From Actinostola sp. cb2023 (Eukaryota > Cnidaria > Anthozoa > Actiniaria > Actinostolidae), in the NCBI GenBank assembly GCA_033675265.1, contig JAUJYZ010001514.1:1-64000 (forward strand): a DNA stretch of 64,000 nucleotides. The letters are read 5' to 3'. A model generated the notes under the pieces. It did not search any database. It was not told the DNA's origin and saw nothing but the letters and a program-made list of their open reading frames with translations. Both the position numbers and the translations under genes were made by a program. Every line of letters starts with the position of its first letter. Position 1 is the first letter of the stretch. This document shows, one piece after another, positions 39,211 to 51,200 of this stretch.

Positions 39211-42200
39211 CAGGGTTTTTTTGTCCCGTTCACCAGCAAGCCCATACATTTATTCGTTTTTAAAACCTCCCCATAACGGCCACCTCTACACAATGGCCAC
39301 AAAATTTAGTCCCGAGGTGGCCGTTGTGGAGAGGTTTGACTGTATGGACTAAAATATCCAAAATGTGTTATTTCCTGTAGGTGGTCGACCAAGAGGGGTT
39401 TAGTCGAACTTAGTCCCTCTCGGCCACCAAATGTCCTGACAGTATATATTGAGCATCAGTAGAAACCTTTCATCAATACTATTATTGCCATTAGGTGTAA
39501 CGTGGTGTTTATTTGACAGGATCCTCCAATCAAAACAAAGTTGCTAGTGCATCGAAAGTCATCACTAGAACCGTCTCTGAGACCATGATTGTTGGTGGTG
39601 TTGCCATAGCAATGCCAAACAAAACGGAACTACCAATCAGCGTGCAGTCAAGTACAACGTCACTCAAGCAGAAGACGAGTAGTGATGATAAACCAACTGT
39701 AAGTGCGTCAATGGACCTCTTTAGCTTGTATGTAAATTGCCCATTCCAAACCATGTGATGTAAACATGATATTCTCTGGAGAATTGTGTTTTTATATTTC
39801 TGAAATTTATTCGTTCATATTGAAAGGACTAATTTTCCAGAGAACACCATGTTTACATCACATGGTTTGAAATGGACAATTTGCATACGAAGCTAAAAGG
39901 AGTTATTGACTAAGCTTGTTCGTTCAAGGTGGCTGGATATTGGTCGAGTTCCGTTTTTGCGTGTGTTTTTTTTTCATGGACCGATGCATAGCCGAGACCA
40001 ATATCCAGCCACCTTGCACCTTGACCCCCCCCCCCCCCCCCCCCCCCCCCCCCATAAACACGTCTACATCGTTTTTTCTTTGTTTTCGTCTTCCATTTTA
40101 CACGAGAAAAATTGAAAAAAGCGTTTTACACGACAACAAATTTTTAGTTGGTAAAAATGAAAAACATATAAAAGTGTCAATGTTTTTTTTGCGGGATAAA
40201 CCGGGTCGTCCCGGGCGGGCAATATGGGCCCATCTTGCCCGCTCGGGTAGCCAATCAGATCACAGGAGTCGACTCCACTTGCCCGCTCACACATCTGCCA
40301 TATAATAAATGCTCTTAGTTTGTTGTCTTTTAGAACTCAAATAACAAACTAATTTTGAGCTATTGAATGTCTTCTCTAAGACGTTTCTCAATTCTAACTA
40401 TTCTGTCTTCTTGTTGCTATTTTTCTCAAGGTAAGTTCACCGTCATCGGCTGGTAATCGTGGCCCAGATGGTTTAAGTATCTCGCGAGTATTCCCGCGAC
40501 CCGCAAGTAGTCCCGCGAGTCAGTTGTCTAGAGAGAAGCGTTCGTCTTCAGAAGGTCATCTAGCGGTGGACAAAGGGCTGGCAACTCCTGACAGCGGAGT
40601 AGAATTGAATGGGATAGAGAAGCTGAATAGTTCCAGTGAAGGCTCGTCAGATCCCAACAGAAACAGGCCGATGTCCTTAGAGTAAGTACATATATGTATT
40701 AATTGTTTAGTAAATCATGGGGCAGAATGGCTGAACACTTTGAGACGTTAACTCAATTAGTACGCTTCGCCGACGCCGACTAAGCGCGGCAAGTTCGAAT
40801 CTTGTGTTCAAAATTACAACTGATGAAGAAAATAGTTAATTTCCGCATATTGCCTCACGCCAAATGTACAAAAATAGTATCGAGCCCTGATTTATCGCAT
40901 GGAGATATATTGTATATGAAATCAAAACTTAACAATCAGAGATTATTTTTAGCAATATACAGTCGAACCGTTATTAACGGCCACCTCCCCACAACGGACA
41001 CCTCTCTTTAACGGCCAGGGTTTTTTGTCCCGACCACAAGCAACCCCGTACATTTGTTCGTTTTTAAAACCTCGACACACAAAATTTAGTCAAGAGGTGG
41101 CCGTTGCGGAGAGGTTTGACTATATATTATTATAATAATTATAAAACCAACTCAAAATTTACGGGCTACACTCCCCTCAAATGATTACTTTTAATTTCTG
41201 GCCCCGGCTGCACGAAAGGTGAATAGCGCTATCCACCGGATAAGTCCTATCCAATGGATACAATTTATCTGCCTCAGTTTTATCCGTTGGATAGAACTTA
41301 TCCAGTGGATAGCGCTATTCACCTTTTGTGCAACCGGGGCCTGGGCCTGGAGTTTAATATTTCAACTGCAATCCGACACAACAAACGCGATAGAACAAGA
41401 AATATGATGGACACGTTTGTGTAGACCATCTGTAGATATTGCATTAACTGACGGCACGAATTTTAGTCTAATTACACAGGTAAATATAAAGAGACGCGTG
41501 CTCTGATTGGTCAATAATTACGTCACCGTGCGGTGAATAATATAAAAGGAAATGGCTGTGTGTCGATAGAAAAGGAGAAACTAAATTCGGTTTGAAAATA
41601 TTTAGAGGAAACATTTAGTCTACTGAAAGCTAAACTTCTCGTTCAGAATAACATGGCGAACAATTTCATACAGTCAGCGGATGACATTGCTGGCGCGTAA
41701 ATGACACCTTTTTATTCTAAGAAAACACTGGCCTTTTATCGTAAAATTAGAGCGATTGTGTGATATTACATTGCTTTTATTTTTGTCTATTGTTATTATA
41801 ATACTGCAGATTAGCATATTTCGGAATGCACAAGAGAAGGTGCCAAACTAGAACAAAAGAGCTGCATATGATGAATCAACAACTTACAACTACTAAAACT
41901 GGTTGGAAAATGTTCTGATTTGAAGCTTATATTTGGCGGCCTTAAAATGTTTCAATGAGCTTGATTTTACAAGAACATCTCAGCTACAATCTAAATTTGA
42001 GCATAGTCAATTTTAAACAAAATTTACCGACGGTATTTTTAATTATGACTTTTTTAGTAAAAATAGAACGAATGGTGGACAATAAGTGCAAAGTAAACAC
42101 CTCATCGTGTATGACTTGAGCTCACATTTTCCGATATCATTGCAAGCGATTTCTCTCAACTTTTCCAGAAAAGTAGTTCAATGTCATTACAACAATTCAA

Positions 42201-45200
42201 GTCTAAAATTGAGTTTTGATACTCCCGATTTACTTGGATTTCAGGTGATTGATTTAATTACTTTATTATTTACGCTTGAATTATATACTCAAAACATTTC
42301 ATCGAAGATATCTCACAAACGCTCTCACATAATTTGCTTGTATTCACTAGAACTAGAGACAATTATGCCCACTATAAGATCACAAGAACATTTCCCAAAA
42401 ATAACCCCCTAGAATCTATAGAAATCGAGAATATGTAAAAAGAGGAATTCTCTCTCAGCGTTGCCATAGTAACGCCGATCTCCATAAAAACATACTTCAT
42501 CAGAAACTTTGATCTTTCTGTAACAAGGTTGTAATACTCAATTTACCAATAGATCGTTCACAAACGCACAATTGTGTTTCAAACGCAAGAGGTATCGCTA
42601 CGGAAAAAACCAAAAGGACAACAATGGGATAATCACCGAAAAACTACCAAGTTGTAAACGATTTGGGAACAACCAAAGAGGACATTTTCAGCGGTTTTAA
42701 TAAGGAGTTATTTGAAATGGACACTTGAACTTTCGAATCAGACTTGTGGAAAGAAGCTCGAACTCCTGAAAAATGTTCTGAACTACAATAACTGTACGGC
42801 ATCTCGGGTCAGTTACAAAGACAGTATGGCGGATGCTTAGCTAATTATACCTATTTTTCAACGGACTTGGGAACAATGTTAGGCATATTCCACATGAGAG
42901 AAACACTAACCATGGGCGAGACGAAGTATGAAAGAATGAATTGGGACTTGTGGAGATTGAGGAACCGTAATGATATAAGAGGTACGACAAATATTGAATG
43001 AAAATGCACTGTTTTCTCTGTAATTTTGAAGTGACCCGTAGTTGAATACGAGTGAGCATTGCGCATGCTCGCGGCCATGGTGTATGAAATTGTTCGCCAT
43101 GATTATACTTTGCAAATTTTACTCAAATTCACCTGTGTAATGACTTCGTCTCGGTAAATATTCAGCAAGAATAGACCTTTTTACCGATACGGCGGCCATT
43201 TTGGATTCTAATGTTTTGGCTCAACCTCGTCCCCAGGGCCATGTGTTACCCCGACAAATGACCCTGGTACAGGCTGAACTAAACAGTTACACGATTGGCT
43301 GAAAAAACCGTTAAGACACTTTTTGTGGCTACTGTTGCTTAGCAACGAAGCCATTATGCCATCGAGTGTGTAAGTCCGTAATGTAACAATAGAATCTTCG
43401 GATAGAGTTCGGGGCCAATCATGAATCGAGGGTTATTAGTCGAGCGAGCGGATGTAGGCGGTCGACAATCGATCGACGTACGACTTATTCGACAATTCGG
43501 ATTGTCGACATTCTATTGATTGATGGAAACGTCGAAGCTACGTTTCGGAGTTTCCATGTGGTCGCCATTACTCCAGAACATACCAAAGACCAGTGACAAA
43601 CAGGATGACGTCCATTGACGAAGCGTTTTGCCCCGTTTTGCCTTGCAGCGAAATAATTTCATATCAACGAGTATCAAAGAGTTTAACTGGGCAATACACT
43701 AAACCAATACACTAAACACGGCTGCCAGGAAGACTAGTAAATCGTGTATGTGAATTCATTTCCTAACTTTGCAATGTTCTTACATAAATAAACAACGAAA
43801 CATGAGCCTGGGAGTGTCGAGTCGTTGACAACTAGTGAACATGAATAACGAATAACTTTATATGATTGGCTAAACACTTACAATTGGAACGGAATGTACA
43901 GCTTGGGTAAGCAGCCGTGTCTCGAGGGGAGAGAGCGTTGCGTGACGACACTTAGCACGGCTGCGAGGGAGACTATAATTAACCAGGATTGACAATAACT
44001 TCACTCAGTTTGAAGACCTTGTTAGACGATATTGGGGAGAAAAACTCTGAATTCGATCCAACATCACCCAACATTGTTTTCTGGCAGGAGGGAGGTGGGA
44101 CTCAGGGTAAAAAAATACCCTCGCCTCTACCAAAAAAAATAATTAAATGGGCGTAGCCGGTGGCGTGGCTTATATACTGTTTATCCATGCTTTTCACCAA
44201 CATCCTAAAGGATAGTGAGATTGTAGTACGATGCGGTTTTCACACTGATCTCAGTACACTTTAATAATAATAACAGTTTTATCTTGACTACTAGACAAGG
44301 TCAATCAAAAACACCTCTGCAGTTCTCTTTTTACTCCTATTATTAATATGAGCATATGATATTTAATATAATTCTGAACTTTATTACTAACAGTAGCCAC
44401 ATGCAGTCCTAGACTGCCTATTTTTTGATTGGTTCACGAAAAAAAAAGTATTTCCTGTGGTGGTAGGCCAGAGCCGAATTTGACAGAAAAATGCATTCTT
44501 CAACGAATACGGACCGATGTTGCGCTCGAACGGCTTCAGTTGAGGTTGCTCAAACACACCATCGGGAAATATCTAATAATTCGCTTAAAACACTCCGTAC
44601 GAAGAAACGACACACACAGCTGGTAAGAAGGATGAATAAAGTTTGTTTTGACACTTTATTAGAAGCTTCAAATTTCCTGAAAAGCCTTAACTTTTCAAAC
44701 TAAGAACGGAAAATTCAAACCGATTCAAACGAATCGTCTCACCACAGGAAGCCCAACTATGATGTAAACAGTTCCCAAGATGCTTTGCGGTAAAAAATGC
44801 GACGAAAAAGATCGCACATTTTCAGCCTGTATCAGGGTCATTTGTCGGGGGTAACACGCGGATGGCCCTGGGGACGAGGTTGGTTTTGGCTAATACATTA
44901 TGGGATGCTCAGGGTGCAAATGACCCAAAACTGTACAGTGTGGAGTCGCGTCAATAATATTATTTTTCTATTTCACTCAAACCATAGTGTTGTATGACTT
45001 ACTATCTACATGTGTTGTGTATTGTATAATTTTGTACAAATTCATTGCTTTAAATTAAGTTTTCGTAGTTTTTCATGGCAAATGGTTACTAGCTTGCACC
45101 CTAGGCATCCCATAATTGAATATGGCCGCCGTATCGGTAAAAAGGTCTATTGCTACCCCCGTAATTTACTCGTCAGAATCTGTTGTCACATCGCATTTAT

Positions 45201-48200
45201 ATAATCATTTTCATTAATCATCAATTCGTATCTTTCTCTTGTAGAGCTCGAAAGAAAGGGTAAGCAATGTCGCTGTTTGTTATCAGTAGTTTGTTTTTCT
45301 ATTGATTGATTGATTTATTTATATATACAGCGATTTGCAAAAATTCTGTAAAATTTAATATATCGATATATCAATATATAGTAATTTGCATAATCCTAAT
45401 TCTTTGTTTTTAGCTATTATAAAGCCTGAATCTAAACCCAAGTAACCTTTGTAGTGTGTATGTGAAAAAACAATTGAAAAAAATTAACTTTAGAGGGCTT
45501 ATTCAGCCATTTTATGATGAAAATTACCCACAATGCACCCGATATATTGATATATCGATCGATATTGATTTGTACAGAATTTTTGCAAATCGCTGTATAT
45601 GATATCTATTTTTATTATATTATTATGTGAAAATCATCCCTGATGAGAGAGGTTTCCCTATTTAAATATGATACAAAATGCATTCCAACTGATTTATTTG
45701 ATTGTGTTACAGGCCCCCTTCTCCAATGGTTACTCGCCAAACCAAATCCACACCCTCCAGCAAGACATCTTACGACACAAGAAGACCTGTGGGAAGGTCG
45801 AGGTTCAGTCCAGCAGGGAGTCGAGTGAGGCCTGGGTAAGATTCCACTCGTGCGTCATTTTACCATATAAGGGCAAGAGACCACGCAAAATATTCCAGCG
45901 TATTACACAGTAGCTCGCGCCCGCACCAAAAAACGTAAAAAATGTCTCAAAGACTTCAGGAAACAAAGAAACAAAATCAATTGTGGAATAATAAATCCCT
46001 TATTTGATGGTTTGACAGATAATACTTGCGGATATTTTACGAGTTGCGTAGTATTTTTCTCCTCTATATATGTTCTGTTTCCTTCTCGAAATTGATCTTT
46101 GGTCTTGAAAATTCTGCGTGGAAATGTTTTATCCTTCAGACCTTCAAGGCCAGTAGATGATAAAGGAAAGGTGAGCGCTGACCTAAGGACACTGCAGACG
46201 CGTCACGAACAGGTAACTGAGTAAAGTTTATAGACCGAGAGACCGTGTTTTATCGGCATGGATATTTAGAGCCGATAAAACACGGTCTCGAGTTCTATAA
46301 ACAACTTTTAGAATTCATTTAAACTGATATTTAATAATTTGAAAAAGTTAATGAAAATCACAAAGTTGTAGGACCTTGTGTAACTGAACACCACAATTGG
46401 CCATTTTCATGATGGCGTCATATGACTACAAGTACCAGAATGCTTTGGAAATTTTCTTTCTTATTCAGATTTTTATTCCTTCATGAGAATAGTAAGACAA
46501 TTGGTGCTAATTATCGAACAAAAGAAAATGGGCAAAGCATTCTGGTACTTGTAGTATATGACGCCATCATGAAAATTGCCTATTCGTCCCACATTCGAAA
46601 GATCTCTTGAACTTGTGACTAGGATGTCATGGGGGGCTTTCAGAACTTATGTCGGTACTGCGCAATCTCGTTCCCAGAGCCTGCGTTACTTTCGGCCAGC
46701 GGCGAAGAACGTAGGCTCTGGCATAATCCATTTTTGAGACAATTTGATTGGCTATTCCATTTTAGAAACTACGCACGCGCAAGATTCGGGAAATGAAATA
46801 TATCCTGAATGAGAATTGAGTTGTCAAAAGAGTCCGGTGTCCCAACTTCCGTTCAAAACAAAAATTAACATTTTTTCAACGGTTTCATTGACGTGTTTCA
46901 ACACATGTCGCCTCTGCAATAAATATCTAAGCACAGAGAAACATCCAGTTTATCTAAGCTTATATGTATCTCGAAGTGTCTTGAAAAGTTTTCAAGCGAA
47001 GCTCAAAATTTACACGAAGATGATGGTTATTCAAAGTACATATGTCGATCGTAAATGCTAATATTCTTTAGGCTAGCAACTGAAAGTGCCTACTAGGTGC
47101 TTACGAAGCGAAAGATTCAAAAGAAATCCATTTAAAGGAGAGATGACAATAAGTAGAGAAGATGAAGATGATAGATTCAAATAATTAACTGATGTGTAAA
47201 GTAGACACTAGTAAATATTAACCCGTAGGAAGAACTGTTCGCGTATCTTTCTGCTGTAAAACCACTGCTTTTAATAAAGACTTCAGATACTGCGCTTCTT
47301 TCACTGTTATATCTTGTTTACCAAGTGCTTGTATTAAAAGCGTTCTATTCCCTAATGAAACCTTTCGATGGATTCCACTGAAACCTGAATCGACAATTTG
47401 AATCGACAACAACCAACTGCCCAGCTAACTTGCGCGTGCGCTCTAAAACCGGAAGAACAAGAAATCCTGTTCCCAAAAATGGATTATGCCAGAGCCTACG
47501 TTCTTCGCCGCTGGCCGGAAGTAACGCAGGCTCTGGGGACGAGATTGGGTACTGCGCAAAGTCAATGATCCGACACTTGTTGAGACTTGTGCAAGTGGTC
47601 TGTGTACCCGATACAAACACTGATAAATACTATATCTATATCAGATTTGATATACATGTAGATCCTGATGTTTTATTCATCAGTGTCTGTATCGGGTATA
47701 CACTGAGGTTCTTGCACCTGACCAAATGGACAATTTCCATTGGTCTGGTAGCTTATGAATTATTAAAGAGTTCTAGAATTACGGCTTTTGTAATGTGACC
47801 GAAATTAATAGTATGAACGGAGTCTGGGACCGAAATAAATAGTATGAACGGAGTCTGGGACCGAAATAAAAGCATGAACGGAGTCTGGGACCGAAATAAA
47901 TAGTATGAACGGAGTCTGGGACCGAAATAAATAGTATGAACGGAGTCTGGGACCGAAATAAATAGTATGACATAGCGTAAAATTGCCCAAGAAATCAGGT
48001 CATGACCACTTTTTTGGTTGAATGACAAAAAAAAAACATTTCAATAATTTAAAAACATTATGAAAAACAATCCTGTATTTTCCCATCCAAAACACCATGT
48101 TTATGTATTTTTCCGAGGCAGAAATCGCAAGATCCCGCGATGATATTTTTTAAATTATGGCCCAGTCCCCATTCGGCCAATCCTCTTGATTCTCAGCCTT

Positions 48201-51200
48201 TTTCAGTCAAATTTAATCGATTATCTAAGGGAGTCAAGGTCCAGAAAACTTGGTTTTCCTGTGGAACAGAGGCCTGGCTACTATATTATCCAATATGGCA
48301 GACGAAGAAAGCCTTATGGCAAGAGAAAAACGTTCGCGAACTTGGGCAATTTGGCGTTCTGTCCGTATACAGCGACCCAAAAAAGCTTGAAAAATCGCAT
48401 GATACGCTTATTTTATTGGCAAACGAATAAAGTCTCTGAAATGGCTGTAGAAGTACATCAGATTTCCGATGTTAAGTATTTTATTGTGGACGTTCGTAAA
48501 GCACAAGAAGCTGGTTTTCTTCGCGACGGCCTGATTTCCATACAAGACACAGCCATTCTGGGCCGTATTCACTCAAAGAAAATCGCTAGATAGACAAACA
48601 TTTCAGAGGTACGGATTAAATTAAGTTGTTTTATTGTCGTAATAATTTTATTTTCCGATGTTAAGTTTTCTTCGATACGTGCTGTTATCTTGCTATAAAT
48701 TTATGAAAGTACGGCTGCACGCGTGTTTACTGTAAAATGTCGGAGTTAATGAGCTTGAAACTTGAAATTTGACCACAAGATAATATGCAAATTAGGAAAT
48801 ACACCGGAAGTGACCTTTCATTTTACGCTATGAACGGAGTCTGGGACCGAAATAAATAGTATGAACGGAGTCTGGGACCGAAATGAATATTATGAACGGA
48901 GTCTGGGGCCGAAATAACAGTATGAACGGAGTCTGGGACCGAAATAATAGTTTGAATGGAGTCTGGGACCGAAATAACAGTATGAACGGAGTCTGGGAAC
49001 GAAATAACAGTATGAATGGAGTCTGGGACCGAAATAACAGAATGAACGGAGTCTGGGACCGAAATAACAGTATATCTCTCAGTAAGAACGTTGGGGGAAA
49101 GCAGATAGGTGCGATAGGTAGGCCTTTTGGAACCTGAATACTTGGAGTAAAACCAGAAACCGGACAGTTTAGTTTTATTTTTATTTTTTATTTTTATTTT
49201 TTTTTTTTTTTATATTTTTTATTTTAACAAATTGGCAAAAGGGAGGTGAAGAAAGAATATGACGCGAAGTTCCCTACAATGCTCTCCGCCCAACCAAACC
49301 CTGATAAATCCAAACCAACCCGACAATATACTCTGACCACTGCTGTATTTGTTAGGTTATAGCTGAGCTGCAAAGGGATGCTATCGAAACACAAATCACG
49401 CTAAAACAAGAGGTAGAAAGATTGAGACAAGAAAAAAAAGAGGTTTGTGTTATACACCCAGTTGCATAAAGGCAATAGTAATTGGATCTGTACAGACATG
49501 GCAATATTCCTGACACTCTTGGGAATTAGTGTTTTATTGGATCTTTATGAACTGATTGTTTTGTGATTGATACAGAACGAACTCCGCCAACATGATCTTC
49601 TCTCATTGAAATCATTCATTTTTAGAGTGAAGTTCAACTAAAACATTATAAAGATGAAGAAACCACGAGATTAGAGCAATGGAAGTCACAGCAAGAGCAA
49701 GAGTCGAAGGTATCTCCTCTCAATAGGTGTGATGTCACGATATATGTATAGATCACGTGATATCTCAATCGGTGTGATGTCACGATAGATGTATTGATCA
49801 CGTGTTATCTCAATCGGTGTGACGTCACGATAGATGTATAGATCACGTGGTATCTCGATCGGTGTGACGTCACGATAGATGTATAGATCACGTGGTATCT
49901 AATCGGTGTGATGTCACGATAGATGTATAGATCACGTGGTATCTCAATTGGTGTGACGTCACGATTGATGTATAGATCACGTGGTATCTCAATTGGTGTG
50001 ACGTCACGATAGATGTATAGATCACGTGGTATCTCAATCGATGTGATGTCACGATAGATGTATAGATCACGTGGTATCTCAATCGGTGTGACGTCACGAT
50101 AGATGTATAGATCACGTGGTATCTAATCGGTGTGATGTCACGATAGATGTATAGATCACGTGGTATCTCAATTGGTGTGACGTCACGATTGATGTATAGA
50201 TCACGTGGTATCTCAATGGTGTGACGTCACGATAGATGTATAGATCACGTGGTATCTCAATCGATGTGATGTCACGATAGATGTATAGATCACGTGGTAT
50301 CTCAATCGGTGTGACGTCACGATAGATGTATAGATCACGTGATATCTCAAACGATGTGATGTCACGATAGATGTATAGATCACGTGGTATCTCAATCGGT
50401 GTGATATCACGATAGATGTACAGATCACGTGCTGTCTTAATTTTGTAGGAAAAAGAAACCAAGCTCAATGAAGAAGTTCACAATCTTAAAACAGAGTTAT
50501 TAAAGGTAAACAACAATATAGTGTTGTAAACACCAAACATCAATAGAAAATCATGATTATACGTTGCTGGCAATATGATACAAGCATCAAGAGTTTCAGT
50601 CTTTCGGTACGTACGCAATGCATTATGAGATTATTACAAAGGAAAAGTGAGCACCAATTCTAGACGCAGGGAGCCCAAGTTGTGTGTTTGTTCACTTGGT
50701 GCTCACTTTTCCTTTGTAATAATCTCATAATGCATTGCCAACTTATTGCATCTCACTTATTGAAGTACAATGCGATCCTACTTCTGCAATATTGAGCGCA
50801 ACATATTGCAGAGGTATATATATATATATATATATATACACGCTGACATCATGTCATTGCTGGCTATATTGCGCGCAATGTTACTATCGTAGCAGACCTG
50901 AAGCATTCACACGCATCGGTTGTCAACTGTGAGCTGCTGACCATAATATTGACGGGCTCGCTCTGATTGTCACGTAGTTTAGCATGGATATCACCGCTTC
51001 CCTCATGTTTGATGTTACTTATTTGATTGTTGTTATTGTTCCAGCAATCTGGTAAACTACAAGACAATTATAACGTAGTTATTGCGTTACAAGAACAGCT
51101 TGCAAGACTGCAACAGGTACAGTAGTACGCAGTAAAAGACACGCTTTATTTAGCTAGGAAATCTAAAAAGCTTCATTCTGATTTTTAGGAGCAAATAAGG

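Noticed and set aside
39155..40115. ORFs with proline runs
   Set aside because: Poly-C runs in inverted-repeat elements; no coding context.
42086..42412. 108-codon ORF
   Set aside because: No family signature or splice context; lies in a probable decayed element.
47753..48028. Minus-strand ORFs with repeated SVPDSVHT-type peptides
   Set aside because: Antisense translation of the 31-bp array.
48140..48593. Overlapping ORFs of 96 and 135 codons
   Set aside because: Three frames are partly open over the same bases inside an inserted element, none with a clear domain; only a weak Harbinger-like hint remains.
48883..49137. ORF with repeated MNGVWDRNNS peptide
   Set aside because: A by-product of a 30-bp tandem repeat whose period is divisible by three; the left block of the same array is out of frame.
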